From the NCBI GenBank assembly GCA_003210735.1, contig QCUM01000013.1:1-49182 (forward strand): a stretch of DNA of 49,182 bases, written 5' to 3'. Position numbers and translations under genes: made by a program. This stretch comes from Synechococcus sp. AG-679-D13. Lineage in GTDB: Bacteria; Cyanobacteriota; Cyanobacteriia; PCC-6307; Cyanobiaceae. This document shows positions 35,098-44,405 of the stretch, one piece after another. The stretch's first letter is position 1, and the number at the start of each line of letters is the position of its first letter. The notes beneath the pieces are model-generated. The model searched no databases, was not told the origin of the DNA, and saw nothing but the letters and a program-made list of their open reading frames with translations.

Positions 35098-36606
35098 TTG
35101 TCTGAGCTGCGCGATACCCGACTGGAGAAGGCCAAGTCTCTTGCTGAACTGGGACAGGGTCCTTACGCCCTGAGTTTCGATGCAAGCCATCGCATGGCTG
35201 CCCTTCAAAAGGACCATGCGGATCTTCCCAATGGGGAGGAACGCCAGGTGAGCGTCGCTGTGGCCGGTCGCGTGATGACGCGTCGCGTGATGGGCAAGCT
35301 GGCCTTCTTCACCCTGGCTGATGAGACTGGAACCATCCAGCTTTTTCTTGAGAAGGCAGGTCTTGAGGCTCAACAGGAGGGTTGGTTCAAACAGATCACG
35401 TCCTTGGTGGATAGCGGCGACTGGCTGGGCGTCCGGGGGACCCTGCGTCGTACCGACCGCGGCGAACTGTCGGTGAAGGTGACCGACTGGTGCATGCTCA
35501 CCAAGAGCCTGCAACCACTGCCGGACAAGTGGCATGGTCTTGCCGATGTGGAGAAGCGTTATCGACAGCGCTATCTCGATCTGGTGGTCTCACCCGACAC
35601 CAGGGATACCTTCCGGCGTCGGGCCCGCCTGGTGAGCGGCATTCGTCGCTGGTTGGATGACCGTGACTTCCTTGAGATCGAAACCCCTGTTCTGCAGAGC
35701 GAACCTGGAGGTGCTGATGCCCGACCGTTTGAAACCCACCACAACGCCCTAGATCTGCCGCTCACGCTGCGCATCGCCACCGAATTGCACCTGAAGCGCC
35801 TTGTGGTGGGTGGGTTTGAACGTGTTTATGAGCTGGGACGGATCTTCCGCAATGAGGGGGTCAGCACCCGCCACAACCCTGAGTTCACTTCGGTCGAGGT
35901 CTATCAGGCCTACACCGATTACGTCGGGATGATGGAGCTCACCGAACAGATGCTGAGCTGCGTCTGCCAGGAGGTCTGTGGCAGCACCCGGATCACTTAT
36001 CAGGGCACGGAGATCGATCTCACTCCGCCTTGGCGGCGGGCCACCATGCATGAGCTCGTTGAAGATGCGACGGGACTGGACTTCACCCGTTTTGTCAGCC
36101 GAGAGGAGGCCGTCGCAGCGATGGCAGCGAAGGGTCTGCATACCCCCGAACTGGCCGATTCCGTCGGGCGTCTCCTGAACGAAGCCTTTGAGCAAGCGGT
36201 GGAATCCACCTTGATTCAACCCACCTTTGTGACCGACTATCCGGTGGATATTTCACCCCTGGCGCGGCCCCACCGCAGCAAGCCTGGTCTGGTGGAACGC
36301 TTTGAACTGTTCATCGTGGGCCGTGAGCATGGCAATGCCTTCAGTGAGCTCACTGATCCAGTGGATCAGCGTCAACGGCTGGAGGCGCAGCAGGCTCGTA
36401 AGGCAGCTGGTGACCTAGAGGCTCAGGGGCTTGATGAAGATTTTGTCAATGCGCTGGAGTTGGGTATGCCGCCCACCGGCGGCCTCGGCATCGGCATCGA
36501 TCGGTTGGTCATGCTGCTGACCGACAGTCCTTCGATCCGGGATGTGATCGCCTTTCCGCTGCTCCGTCCGGAGTCCCGTGGGGGCGATTCCCTCGCAGTG
36601 GAATAA
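35098..36606 (+). CDS. lysS: Lysyl-tRNA synthetase (class II)
   Basis: This 502-residue class II enzyme charges tRNA-Lys. The N-terminal OB-fold anticodon domain is at about 55-165 ([19 protein letters not shown]), motif 1 is at [18 protein letters not shown], motif 2 at [20 protein letters not shown], and motif 3 at [19 protein letters not shown] 35098 ([19 protein letters not shown]) is the most plausible start, 45 bases after rpaB. The length is normal. Confidence 0.95.
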   Translation: MSELRDTRLEKAKSLAELGQGPYALSFDASHRMAALQKDHADLPNGEERQVSVAVAGRVMTRRVMGKLAFFTLADETGTIQLFLEKAGLEAQQEGWFKQITSLVDSGDWLGVRGTLRRTDRGELSVKVTDWCMLTKSLQPLPDKWHGLADVEKRYRQRYLDLVVSPDTRDTFRRRARLVSGIRRWLDDRDFLEIETPVLQSEPGGADARPFETHHNALDLPLTLRIATELHLKRLVVGGFERVYELGRIFRNEGVSTRHNPEFTSVEVYQAYTDYVGMMELTEQMLSCVCQEVCGSTRITYQGTEIDLTPPWRRATMHELVEDATGLDFTRFVSREEAVAAMAAKGLHTPELADSVGRLLNEAFEQAVESTLIQPTFVTDYPVDISPLARPHRSKPGLVERFELFIVGREHGNAFSELTDPVDQRQRLEAQQARKAAGDLEAQGLDEDFVNALELGMPPTGGLGIGIDRLVMLLTDSPSIRDVIAFPLLRPESRGGDSLAVE

Positions 36607-36633
36607 TGGTGACAGTGGCACAGTCCAATCCCC

Positions 36634-36897
36634 ATGAGTGGTGAACGCGTCGGGTTCCGCTTCAAGCACGCAGATGCTGTGGTCAAGCGCAATCCCCAGG
36701 GCCGTTCCCGCAGGGGATGGGTGATGGAGCCGGTGGAGCAGACCACCAGCCGCGGCACCAAGATGCCGGCCTATCGCATTCGCTGGCGCGACAGTGAGCG
36801 CCCCGAAATCGTGCTGCAGCACATGCTGATCGCTGATCCGGACCCAACTCCTCCGCCCGAGGGTGTCAGCCTTGAGCCCCCTGCCCCCAAGGCTTGA
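36634..36897 (+). CDS. Small conserved protein, unknown function
   Basis: This 87-residue protein is rich in Arg and Pro, starts MSGERVGFRFKHADAV and contains PAYRIRWRDSERPEIVLQHM; the C-terminus is proline-rich. No membrane helix or known motif is seen. It lies 27 bases after lysS and is probably transcribed with it. It converges with the gene for the coiled-coil protein of the egt operon, leaving 7 bases between the stop codons. I recognise the look of a short protein present in marine picocyanobacteria but cannot give it a role. Confidence 0.6.
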   Translation: MSGERVGFRFKHADAVVKRNPQGRSRRGWVMEPVEQTTSRGTKMPAYRIRWRDSERPEIVLQHMLIADPDPTPPPEGVSLEPPAPKA

Positions 36898-36904
36898 GAT
36901 CAGC

Positions 36905-37375
36905 TCAACTCAGGCCAGCCTGACGGCGTAGGTCCTCGAGTTCCTGCTCCGCTTCAAACAGTGCCCAGTCCTGATCCAGGTTGCTGCGATTGCTGTTTTG
37001 CTGCTTGAGCTCGAAGAGTTGAGCGTCCACTTCGTCGAAGCGGCGACCCAGGGAGGCCAAATCATTCCAGAGCTCATGCCCCTGATTCATCAGTTCGGCA
37101 CGGTGTTGGTCGGCCCTTCTGGCCAGTTCTGATGCGCCTGCTGCTCTTGCCCTGTTGGTCCGGTCGGTCCAGGCTTTGACATCCGCAGCCAAAGCCAGAA
37201 GCTGGCGCCGTTGTTCGCTGGCTTCCTCGGTCAGTTGTTGCCGTTGACGTTGCAGAGCGTGCACACGGTCGCGTAGATGCTGTTCTTCGAACAACCGCAC
37301 CTGTACGGGATTGCTGCGTAAAAAGGAGGACAGCCTTTGGTCCAGTTCCTGTTCCAGCTGGTCCAGCCAGGTCAT
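36905..37375 (-). CDS. Coiled-coil protein of the ergothioneine operon
   Basis: This 156-residue, highly charged helical protein (QRQRQQLTEEASEQRRQLLA, FELKQQNSNRSNLDQD and similar) is almost certainly a coiled coil. It follows egtD by 26 bases on the same strand and is the third gene of the egtB-egtD operon, so a role linked to hercynine/ergothioneine metabolism or its regulation is inferred from position. No catalytic motif is present. Confidence 0.6.
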   Translation of the reverse strand: MTWLDQLEQELDQRLSSFLRSNPVQVRLFEEQHLRDRVHALQRQRQQLTEEASEQRRQLLALAADVKAWTDRTNRARAAGASELARRADQHRAELMNQGHELWNDLASLGRRFDEVDAQLFELKQQNSNRSNLDQDWALFEAEQELEDLRRQAGLS

Positions 37376-37401
37376 GGTCCCGATGCAGGGGTGGTCAAAC
37401 C

Positions 37402-38355
37402 TCAGTTTGCCGGCAGCAGAAGATGCAGTGACACGTGGTCGTTCTCATCGTGCCAGCGTTGCTGGATTCTCCAGCCAGCCCGAAGCGCCAGCTCTTCAGC
37501 CGCTGTTGGGCTGTATTTCACGCTGTGTTCCGTGATCCACGCCTCATCAGCATCGAAGTGCCAGCGCTGCCCAGCCAGGGTGATGGTCTGAGAACACGTA
37601 CTCACCAGAGCCATCTCAATACGGCTTTGGGAGCTTTGCCAGCGTACGCGGTACTCGAAGCGGCTCACGTCAATGTCGCCCTGCAGTTCGCGGTTCAGCC
37701 GTTTCAGCAGATTTTGTGCAAAGGCGGCGGAAACACCCGCGGCATCGTTGTAGGCGGCCTCAAGCAGCGTGGGGGTTCTTGGTTGATCCAGTCCCAACAG
37801 GAGGGGCCCGCCTTTGAGCAGTTGTCTGAAGCGTTGCAGCAGTGCCACAGCTTTGTCCCCGCTGAAGTTTCCGAGGGAACTGCCGGGGAAAAAGCCAATG
37901 CGGCGTTGCCCATCCAGCAGCGGATGATGGGGGAGATCCGTTAGTTGGCTGTGGTCGCAGCAGATGCCCAGCATCGTGCTTTGCGGATGCTCCCGTCCCA
38001 GACCTTCGAGGGCATCACGCAACGCAGTGCGGCTGATGTCAAGCCCCACGAACAAATCGCTGTTGAGGGCCTTCAGCAAAGGGGAGACCTTGCGCGCGTT
38101 CCCGATGCCGAACTCCACCAAGACCCCTGATCCCAGGGATGCCGAGATGGCCTCTGCCTGTTGGCTCAGCAGGGCGATTTCGGTTCGCGTCAGGCTGTAT
38201 TCCGGTTGCTCGCAGATGGCCGCGAAGAGCCGTGATCCTTCACTGTCGTAAAGGAGCCAGGCTGGCAGTTGTCGTGGGATGGCTGTCATCCCCTCCCGCA
38301 CCAACTGCTCCAAGTCGGCTGGGGCTGGATGAAGGTCAAGCAGCTCGACGTTCAT
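37402..38355 (-). CDS. egtD: L-histidine N-alpha-methyltransferase EgtD
   Basis: This 317-residue SAM-dependent enzyme trimethylates histidine to hercynine, the first step of ergothioneine synthesis. Family hallmarks are visible: YDSEGSRLFAAICEQPEYSL near 36, the SAM motif VEFGIGNARKVSPLL near 80, GFFPGSSLGNFSG near 150 (histidine-binding Asn), YNDAAGVSAAFAQNLL near 205, and a C-terminal ITEHSVKYS. The start codon overlaps the egtB stop as ATGA. Confidence 0.93.
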   Translation of the reverse strand: MNVELLDLHPAPADLEQLVREGMTAIPRQLPAWLLYDSEGSRLFAAICEQPEYSLTRTEIALLSQQAEAISASLGSGVLVEFGIGNARKVSPLLKALNSDLFVGLDISRTALRDALEGLGREHPQSTMLGICCDHSQLTDLPHHPLLDGQRRIGFFPGSSLGNFSGDKAVALLQRFRQLLKGGPLLLGLDQPRTPTLLEAAYNDAAGVSAAFAQNLLKRLNRELQGDIDVSRFEYRVRWQSSQSRIEMALVSTCSQTITLAGQRWHFDADEAWITEHSVKYSPTAAEELALRAGWRIQQRWHDENDHVSLHLLLPAN

Positions 38356-39500
38356 CGGGCCAGTCGGATTCCGCTTCCCATCCAGCGGCTAGCCGGCGGA
38401 AAGAAGTTTCGGTAGGTGTCCCGTTCATGGCCTGCCGGAGTCAGCCAACAGCTGCCCCTCAGCACGAATTGTGAGCTCATGAATTTGCCGTTGTATTCAC
38501 CGATTGCGCCGGGGGCCGCTGAGAAACCTGGATAGGGCCGATAGGGGGTGGAGGTCCACTGCCACAGGGCACCGTGAGCATTTCGCATGGTTTCGTTGTG
38601 GATGCTGCGGGCCTGTTCCCATTCCGCCTCGCTTGGCAGGCGTGCGTCGCTCCAGCGGGCAAAGGCGTCAGCTTCGAACCAACTCACATGGCGGACCGGA
38701 CTCTGTGCGTTCCTAGGACGTCGCCCCGCCAGGGTGAATTCCTCTCCATCGCCGCGCCAGTGGCGTGGCGCTTGCCATCCGTTCCGCTGACAACAGCTCC
38801 AGCCTTCGCTCATCCAAAGCTCGGAACGCCGATAACCCCCATCAAGAATGAATTGCTCATAGTCGCCGTTGGTGACCAGATCACTCTGCAGCTCAAAGCG
38901 ATCCAGCCACACCCGGTGGCGCGGCGATTCATTGTCGAAGTGGAAGCCCTCGCCATGGTGTCCAATCTCCACCAGCTCCTCGCTGCAGTGCAGCCATCGC
39001 TTGTCTTTCACCGTCGTGGTGAGATCAGCCTGGATGTTGTAGCAGGGTTCCAGGGGTTGCCTGCTGAACCCGTCGAGCACATCCATCAGCAGCAGTTCCT
39101 GGTGTTGCTGTTCGTGCTGAAGGCCCAGCTCCGCCAGCTGGATCAGCTGGCGAGAGGGAGTGTCGAGCAAGCGACTCAGGCCCTCGTCAACGCGGTGGCG
39201 CCAGTCGAGGATGGCTGCAATTCCGGGCCGGCTCAGCAGGCCGCGTTCGGGCCTGGGGTGCCGGTCACCTACAGCGTCGTAATACGAGTTGAATTGATAA
39301 CTCCAGCGTGGGTCGCAGGCCTGGTGGCCTTCCAGGTGGGGTTGCAGCAGAAAGGTTTCGAAGAACCAGTTGGTGTGGGCCAGGTGCCATTTCGGCGGGC
39401 TGGCATCGGCCATGCCCTGCAGGCAAAGATCCTCGGGCTCCAACGGAAGGATCAGCGCCTCACTGCGTTGACGCACCTCTTGCAGCTTGGTCAGCAGCAC
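38352..39500 (-). CDS. egtB: Ergothioneine sulfoxide synthase EgtB
   Basis: This is an iron-dependent oxygenase that joins hercynine to a thiol (gamma-glutamylcysteine or cysteine). From GTG 39500 it has 382 residues, the normal length. The N-terminal DinB-like domain carries the iron ligands in PPKWHLAHTNWFFETFLL and QHEQQHQELLLMDV; the C-terminal FGE-sulfatase-like domain carries VRHVSWFEADAFARWSDARL, LPSEAEWEQA, GALWQWTSTPYRPYPGF and SSQFVLRGSCW. Longer in-frame starts produce a Pro/Ala-rich leader that looks non-coding. It is the first gene of the leftward egt operon. No EgtA, EgtC or EgtE is in the window. Confidence 0.92.
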   Translation of the reverse strand: MLLTKLQEVRQRSEALILPLEPEDLCLQGMADASPPKWHLAHTNWFFETFLLQPHLEGHQACDPRWSYQFNSYYDAVGDRHPRPERGLLSRPGIAAILDWRHRVDEGLSRLLDTPSRQLIQLAELGLQHEQQHQELLLMDVLDGFSRQPLEPCYNIQADLTTTVKDKRWLHCSEELVEIGHHGEGFHFDNESPRHRVWLDRFELQSDLVTNGDYEQFILDGGYRRSELWMSEGWSCCQRNGWQAPRHWRGDGEEFTLAGRRPRNAQSPVRHVSWFEADAFARWSDARLPSEAEWEQARSIHNETMRNAHGALWQWTSTPYRPYPGFSAAPGAIGEYNGKFMSSQFVLRGSCWLTPAGHERDTYRNFFPPASRWMGSGIRLAR

Positions 39501-39643
39501 AACGTCCCAACAAGCTGTTGCTGCGCGGACGTTAAAGGTCCATGTGGATTTGTGGATCAGTTGGTCCAATGGGAGTGAATCGTCTGGCGGGAGTGGGCCG
39601 CGGTGTCTTGAATGGCCAACGATGAGCTGAATGAGCGGGAGGG

Positions 39644-40603
39644 ATGATGCCGGCTGAGCAGCGTCAGCTGACACGGGCTGAGCAGCGGGAACAGGGAGCG
39701 GAAGGAGGCCTCGCGCCCGTGGTGCTGGCCCTGGCGCTCTCAGCCGTTCTTGGCACTGTGCTCGGCTGGCTTCTGCTGTCACGCGATGCGGGTGAACAGC
39801 GTTCTGCTGCTCCGCCACAGGAGCGTGCCGAGCGCGACAGTGCCCCCCCATCCAGCACCAATCAGCAGCGTCAGCAGCTGTTGAGTCGATTGCGCGCGTT
39901 GCAGGTGGATCGCTCCTGGTTTCTCAAGCTGGTGGACAGCTCACTGTTGCAACGTCATCCCGATCGCTTGGGGAGGCTTCCATCTGAAGCGCCTGAGGAT
40001 TTGGCCTTGCGTCAGATCTGGGACGACTTGGCTCAGGATTGGTTGTCACGGGTTGAGCGGCTGCCTCCCTCCTTGCGGGCAAGGCTCGGTTCGTTGGGTG
40101 ATGGGGATTGGCGGGGATCATCTCGGCGGCTGACAGATCAGGGCATTCACCCCTTGGTGCTGGAACGGTTGGTGGGTGCAGACGCCCGGGATCTGTTACC
40201 TGGAGAGCCTCAGGGTGCAGCTCCTGCCGAACCGTTCCGGCAGCTGTGGATCGCCGCTGCGATGCGCACCCTCGATGACCTTCGGGTCGCAACCGTGGAG
40301 GCACGACCCGGTGAGGTGGTGAATCGTTCCTTACTGATTCCTGCCAAAGGTGCCCAATTGCTGGCAGTGTCCGTGCCGCAGCAGCACAGTTTGGTGCTTG
40401 GCATCAATGGCACGCCCTTAATGCAGATGACATTGTTTCGACCCGACGGAACCCTGCTTGATAAACGCGGCCCGCTGCGGGTGATCAGCCTCGAACCCGG
40501 AGTTGGCTCGCCGTTGCAGCTGCTGGTCACCAATGACGGTGTCGCATCTGCTCTGATCACGCTCTCCTGTCGAGCGGATTCGACACCGCCGAACGACGTG
40601 TGA
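39644..40603 (+). CDS. Membrane-anchored protein of unknown function
   Basis: This 319-residue protein has a basic/acidic N-terminal 22 residues, one membrane helix (about 23-45, APVVLALALSAVLGTVLGWL) and a long extracytoplasmic part with an unstructured linker rich in Gln, Pro and Arg (46-85). The C-terminal third, starting about 205 with LWIAAAMRTLDDLRV, looks like a beta-rich domain (LLIPAKGAQLLAVSVP, GTPLMQMTLFRPDGTLLD). It is not recognised. It is divergent from egtB (143 bases apart) and convergent with smpB; ATG 39647 is an equally good start. Confidence 0.65.
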   Translation: MMPAEQRQLTRAEQREQGAEGGLAPVVLALALSAVLGTVLGWLLLSRDAGEQRSAAPPQERAERDSAPPSSTNQQRQQLLSRLRALQVDRSWFLKLVDSSLLQRHPDRLGRLPSEAPEDLALRQIWDDLAQDWLSRVERLPPSLRARLGSLGDGDWRGSSRRLTDQGIHPLVLERLVGADARDLLPGEPQGAAPAEPFRQLWIAAAMRTLDDLRVATVEARPGEVVNRSLLIPAKGAQLLAVSVPQQHSLVLGINGTPLMQMTLFRPDGTLLDKRGPLRVISLEPGVGSPLQLLVTNDGVASALITLSCRADSTPPNDV

Positions 40604-40621
40604 TCAGCGACGTGTGATCAG
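40594..40621. repeat. Perfect 14-bp tandem duplication at a convergent gene end
   Basis: The 14-base unit CGACGTGTGATCAG is repeated exactly twice, 40594-40607 and 40608-40621. The first copy contains the stop codon of the upstream gene; the second carries the stop of smpB (complement, 40618-40620). Confidence 0.85.
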
Positions 40622-41118
40622 AAGCGAGCGATCGCTGCTTTGACCTCCCGTTTCGACTGCTTTTCCTTCTCTGCAGCCCGTTTGTCGTGCAGCTTGCGGC
40701 CCTTGCCCACACCAATGGTGATTTTGATCCAGGATCCCTTCAGATGGATGTTGAGGGGAATCAGCGCCAGGCCCTTCTGGTCCAGCTGTCCGCGCAGTTT
40801 GTCGATCTCGCGACGGTGGGCGAGCAGACGGCGAGTGCGTAGCGGGTCGTGGTTGAAATAGCTGCCGGCATGGGTATGCGGGGAAATATGCACGTTGTGC
40901 AACTGCAGTTCACCGTTTCGGATCAGGCAGAACCCATCCCGCAGATTGGCTTTGCCATTGCGTATTGACTTCACTTCGGTGCCCACCAGTTCGATACCGG
41001 TTTCGAGGGTTTCAAGAATTTCGTATTGATACCTGGCCTGGCGGTTATCGGCCAGCATTCGATTGGCGGCGGCTCGGGCCGCAGCGGCGGCTGCTTTTTT
41101 CGCTCCTCCTTTTGCCAT
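40618..41118 (-). CDS. smpB: SsrA-binding protein SmpB
   Basis: This 166-residue partner of tmRNA in ribosome rescue has an OB-type core, from about 28, containing [60 protein letters not shown], then [20 protein letters not shown] and the basic [20 protein letters not shown] tail. The N-terminal 25 residues are an Ala/Lys-rich extension. It is divergent from ruvB with 50 bases between them. Confidence 0.95.
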   Translation of the reverse strand: MAKGGAKKAAAAAARAAANRMLADNRQARYQYEILETLETGIELVGTEVKSIRNGKANLRDGFCLIRNGELQLHNVHISPHTHAGSYFNHDPLRTRRLLAHRREIDKLRGQLDQKGLALIPLNIHLKGSWIKITIGVGKGRKLHDKRAAEKEKQSKREVKAAIARF

Positions 41119-41168
41119 GGCAGTTCATTCGTCTTCCGACCCTATCCAGAGCTGGGTACCCTGCCCGC

Positions 41169-42209
41169 ATGGCGATCGTGTCCTCCAACGCCGGCTCTTC
41201 CAAGCCCCGTCCACAGCGGGTGCTGGACACTCAGCCAACGCCCGAGGAGGCGACGGCCCGAGCCGATGAAGGTCTCCGCCCGCGGAAGCTGGCCGACTAC
41301 ATCGGTCAGTCCGAGCTGAAACAGGTGCTTGGCATTGCGGTGCAGGCGGCTCAGGGGCGCGGCGAAGCCCTCGATCATGTGCTGCTGTATGGCCCGCCAG
41401 GTCTCGGCAAAACCACGATGGCCCTCGTTCTGGCCGAGGAACTGGGGGTTCAATGTCGGATCACCAGTGCCCCGGCTTTGGAGCGCCCACGCGACATCGT
41501 GGGACTGCTGGTGAATCTTCAACCTCGTGAATTGTTGTTCATCGATGAGATCCATCGCCTGAACAGAGTCGCTGAGGAACTTCTCTACCCCGCTATGGAG
41601 GATCGCCGGCTGGATCTCACCGTTGGCAAGGGGAGTACCGCAAGAAGCCGGACCCTTGATCTGCCGCCTTTCACCCTGGTCGGTGCCACGACTAGGGCGG
41701 GGTCCCTCAGTTCCCCGTTGCGGGATCGCTTCGGTCTGATTCAGCGGCTTGAGTTCTACAGCCAGCAAGATCTGGAGGCGATCGTGGCGCGCACGGCGGA
41801 TCTGTTGAAGGTGAGCCTCACTCCTGAGGCTTGTGCGGGAATTGCAGGCTCATGTCGCGGAACCCCACGGATCGCAAATCGTCTGCTGCGTCGGGTTCGT
41901 GATGTGGCTTCTGTTCAGGGACAGGATGAGCGGATTGATGCCGATCTGGTCACCAAGGCCCTGAGCATGCATCGCGTCGATCACCGTGGATTGGATGCCG
42001 CTGACAGGCGTTTGCTGACATTTCTGATGGAACAGCACGGGGGCGGGCCTGTGGGCCTTGAGACCCTGGCTGCTGCTCTGGGTGAGGACCCCACCACGCT
42101 GGAAGCAGTGGTGGAGCCCTTTTTGCTGCAGCAGGGCCTGCTGGTTCGCACACCGAGGGGTCGCATGCTCACCGATGCGGCGCGGATTCATCTGACGGAG
42201 GCTGCATGA
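41169..42209 (+). CDS. ruvB: Holliday junction ATP-dependent helicase RuvB
   Basis: This 346-residue AAA+ motor drives branch migration with RuvA. Walker A is [10 protein letters not shown] near 79, Walker [11 protein letters not shown] near 129, sensor 1 LVGATTRAG, arginine-finger [15 protein letters not shown], and a C-terminal winged helix. ATG 41169 is chosen because the longer frame overlaps smpB. The stop overlaps the next ATG as ATGA, beginning a run of coupled genes. Confidence 0.96.
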   Translation: MAIVSSNAGSSKPRPQRVLDTQPTPEEATARADEGLRPRKLADYIGQSELKQVLGIAVQAAQGRGEALDHVLLYGPPGLGKTTMALVLAEELGVQCRITSAPALERPRDIVGLLVNLQPRELLFIDEIHRLNRVAEELLYPAMEDRRLDLTVGKGSTARSRTLDLPPFTLVGATTRAGSLSSPLRDRFGLIQRLEFYSQQDLEAIVARTADLLKVSLTPEACAGIAGSCRGTPRIANRLLRRVRDVASVQGQDERIDADLVTKALSMHRVDHRGLDAADRRLLTFLMEQHGGGPVGLETLAAALGEDPTTLEAVVEPFLLQQGLLVRTPRGRMLTDAARIHLTEAA

Positions 42210-42979
42210 TCCGACGTTGGCTTGCTTCCTGCCTTGCCCTGATGTTGTTCTGGCCATCGGCTGCAGCAGCCGAGACGCTTGAGGGCTTGTACAACCGAGC
42301 GCTGAAGGCAAGCCAGAGCGGTGATTTCGTTCAGGCTTTACCGCTCTGGGACCTGGTGCTGGATCAGGCACCCAACGATGCGGCCGCCCTGAGCAACCGC
42401 GGCAATGTGCGACTCGGCCTTGGAGATCTGCAGGGTGCGATCGCCGATCAGACCCGATCGATCGAGCTGGCTCCTGAGGAGGCCGACCCCCATCTCAATC
42501 GGGGCACTGCAGAAGAAGCCCTCAAGGATTGGTCGGCCGCGGCCGCCGATTACCTCTGGATTCTTGAACGCAATCCAGACGATGCCTCGGCTCTCTACAA
42601 CCTGGGCAATGTTCGTGGCTCTACAGGGGACTGGAGTCAGGCTCTGGAGTTGTACAGCCGTGCCGCTGATGTTCAGCCCGGATTTGCCATGGCCCGATCC
42701 AGTGCGGCCCTGGCTGCTTGGCAGGAGGAGGATCTCAGTGGGGCAGAGGTGGAGCTGCGCAAATTGATCCGCCGCTACCCCCTGTTTGCTGATGCTCGTG
42801 CTGCTTTGAGCGGTCTTCTCTGGCAGCGCGGCGCTTCGGGTGAGGCTGAAAGCCATTGGGCGGCGGCGGCGGGGCTCGATCCCCGCTACCGCCAGAGGGA
42901 CTGGTTGTTGGAGGTGCGCCGCTGGCCACCACAGCCGACGCGGCAGCTGATGGCATTTTTGGCTTTGGAGGATGGATGA
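42206..42979 (+). CDS. Secreted TPR-repeat protein
   Basis: This 257-residue protein has a signal peptide (residues 1-22, ending AAAAE) followed by at least five tetratricopeptide repeats ([80 protein letters not shown]). TPR arrays are protein-interaction scaffolds; here it would act in the periplasm or thylakoid lumen. It is coupled to ruvB and to the amidohydrolase by ATGA overlaps on both sides. Confidence 0.82.
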   Translation: MIRRWLASCLALMLFWPSAAAAETLEGLYNRALKASQSGDFVQALPLWDLVLDQAPNDAAALSNRGNVRLGLGDLQGAIADQTRSIELAPEEADPHLNRGTAEEALKDWSAAAADYLWILERNPDDASALYNLGNVRGSTGDWSQALELYSRAADVQPGFAMARSSAALAAWQEEDLSGAEVELRKLIRRYPLFADARAALSGLLWQRGASGEAESHWAAAAGLDPRYRQRDWLLEVRRWPPQPTRQLMAFLALEDG

Positions 42980-44145
42980 GCCTTCTCGATCGCCTGGCTC
43001 AGGAGCTGCCTGAGTTAATTGAGCTGCGGCGTCATTTGCATGCTCATCCTGAACTCAGTGGTGAGGAACATCAGACGGCGGCCCTGGTTGCTGGAGAGCT
43101 GAGGGCTGCCGGATGGCGGGTTCAGGAAGCTGTTGGCAGAACAGGTGTCGTGGCTGAACTCGGCCCGGAGCAGGGCCCCACAGTGGGATTACGGGTGGAT
43201 ATGGATGCTCTGCCCGTTGAGGAGCTCACCGGATTGCCCTATGCCTCCACTCGCCAGGGAGTGATGCATGCCTGTGGCCATGATCTGCACACCTGCATCG
43301 GTCTTGGCGTGGCCAGGCTTTTGGGTGTTGCAGCGGAGTTGCCCTGTCGTGTGCGGCTGTTGTTCCAGCCCGCCGAAGAGCTGGCAAAGGGAGCCGTTTG
43401 GATGCGGGATGCAGGGGCGACCGATGGTCTCCATGCCCTGTTCGGTGTTCACGTGGTGCCAAATCTTTCAGCAGGCACCGTCGGCATCCGTCGAGGTTGC
43501 CTCACCGCCGCTGCTGGAGAGCTCGAGATCCAGGTGCAGGGAGAGGGGGGGCACGGGGCCCGGCCCCATCAGGCGGTGGATGCGATCTGGCTTGCGGCGC
43601 GGGTGATCACCGAGTTGCAGCAGTCCATCGCTCGCCGTCTCGATGCCTTGCAGCCCGTGGTGATCAGTTTCGGCAAGGTGGAAGGTGGTCGGGCTTTCAA
43701 CGTGATTGCGGATCGGGTGCGTCTGCTGGGGACTGTTCGCTGTCTGGATGTTCAGTTGCATGCAACGTTGCCGGGCTGGATCGACGAGACCGTTCAAGCC
43801 ATTTGCAGCAGCGGTGGAGGGTCCGCCCAGGTTCACTACCGCTGCATCGCTCCCCCTGTGGATAACAACGTGGCGTTGACTGATCTGATGGAACGCTGTG
43901 CCGTGGAGCGTCTTGGGTCGGATTGCGTTGTGCAGGTGGAACAGCCTTCGCTCGGGGCCGAGGATTTCGCTGAATTGCTCCGCGACGTGCCCGGTACCAT
44001 GCTCCGCCTGGGGGTCGCCGGGGACGAGGGCTGTGCACCTCTGCATCACTGTCGCTTTCAACCCGATGAGCAGGCCCTGGAAGTGGGAGTGAAGGTGCTG
44101 GCGGCGACTGTGCTGGCTTGGATGGATGACCGAAAAGCCCAATGA
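42976..44145 (+). CDS. M20-family amidohydrolase (N-acyl-amino-acid/hippurate type)
   Basis: This 389-residue zinc/manganese amidohydrolase has metal-binding motifs RVDMDALPVEELT near 73, HACGHDLHTCIGLG near 99, LFQPAEELAKGA near 130 and HHCRFQPDEQAL near 355, and the dimerisation domain GEGGHGARPHQAVDA near 190. It would cleave an acyl group from an amino acid conjugate. Length and motif order are regular. It starts at ATG 42976 in a four-base overlap with the TPR gene and is coupled to the small membrane protein downstream. Confidence 0.92.
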   Translation: MSLLDRLAQELPELIELRRHLHAHPELSGEEHQTAALVAGELRAAGWRVQEAVGRTGVVAELGPEQGPTVGLRVDMDALPVEELTGLPYASTRQGVMHACGHDLHTCIGLGVARLLGVAAELPCRVRLLFQPAEELAKGAVWMRDAGATDGLHALFGVHVVPNLSAGTVGIRRGCLTAAAGELEIQVQGEGGHGARPHQAVDAIWLAARVITELQQSIARRLDALQPVVISFGKVEGGRAFNVIADRVRLLGTVRCLDVQLHATLPGWIDETVQAICSSGGGSAQVHYRCIAPPVDNNVALTDLMERCAVERLGSDCVVQVEQPSLGAEDFAELLRDVPGTMLRLGVAGDEGCAPLHHCRFQPDEQALEVGVKVLAATVLAWMDDRKAQ

Positions 44146-44360
44146 AGCATTGGCTTCCATTGCTGGCTTCGTTGGCAGCGCCATTGCTGATCGTGCTGGC
44201 CGTTGTGGCAGTGCAGCATCGTGAGGGACGAGAGCGATCGCAGGCTCTGCCGCCCCTGTTGGTGGGTTCAGGGTTGATCATCAGTGCTGCAGTGGGCCGG
44301 CGACGTCATCGGGGCCGCCTGCTTGAGGCTCTGCAAGCCAGCCGTCAGAAGCAGCCCTGA
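44142..44360 (+). CDS. Small membrane protein, unknown
   Basis: This 72-residue protein has two predicted membrane helices (about 5-23 and 38-54), a basic hinge and a basic C-terminus. No family was recognised. It begins within the amidohydrolase stop (ATGA) and is 51 bases before the HEAT-repeat gene. Confidence 0.55.
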   Translation: MKHWLPLLASLAAPLLIVLAVVAVQHREGRERSQALPPLLVGSGLIISAAVGRRRHRGRLLEALQASRQKQP

Positions 44361-44405
44361 CCACGATCGGTTGCGAGATGGTTGATCCTGGTAAGCCCGA
44401 GAGCT

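Noticed and set aside
34270..35535. A 421-codon minus-strand frame across rpaB and lysS
   Set aside because: It is the shadow of two conserved genes; the product has no domain and spans the promoter and ribosome-binding area between them.
38574..39578. A 334-codon plus-strand frame antisense to egtB
   Set aside because: EgtB motifs on the other strand are complete; the plus-strand frame shows shadow composition only.
40626..40634. GCGATCGC octamer (HIP1-like)
   Set aside because: Only isolated copies were noticed, with no enrichment that would suggest an organised element.
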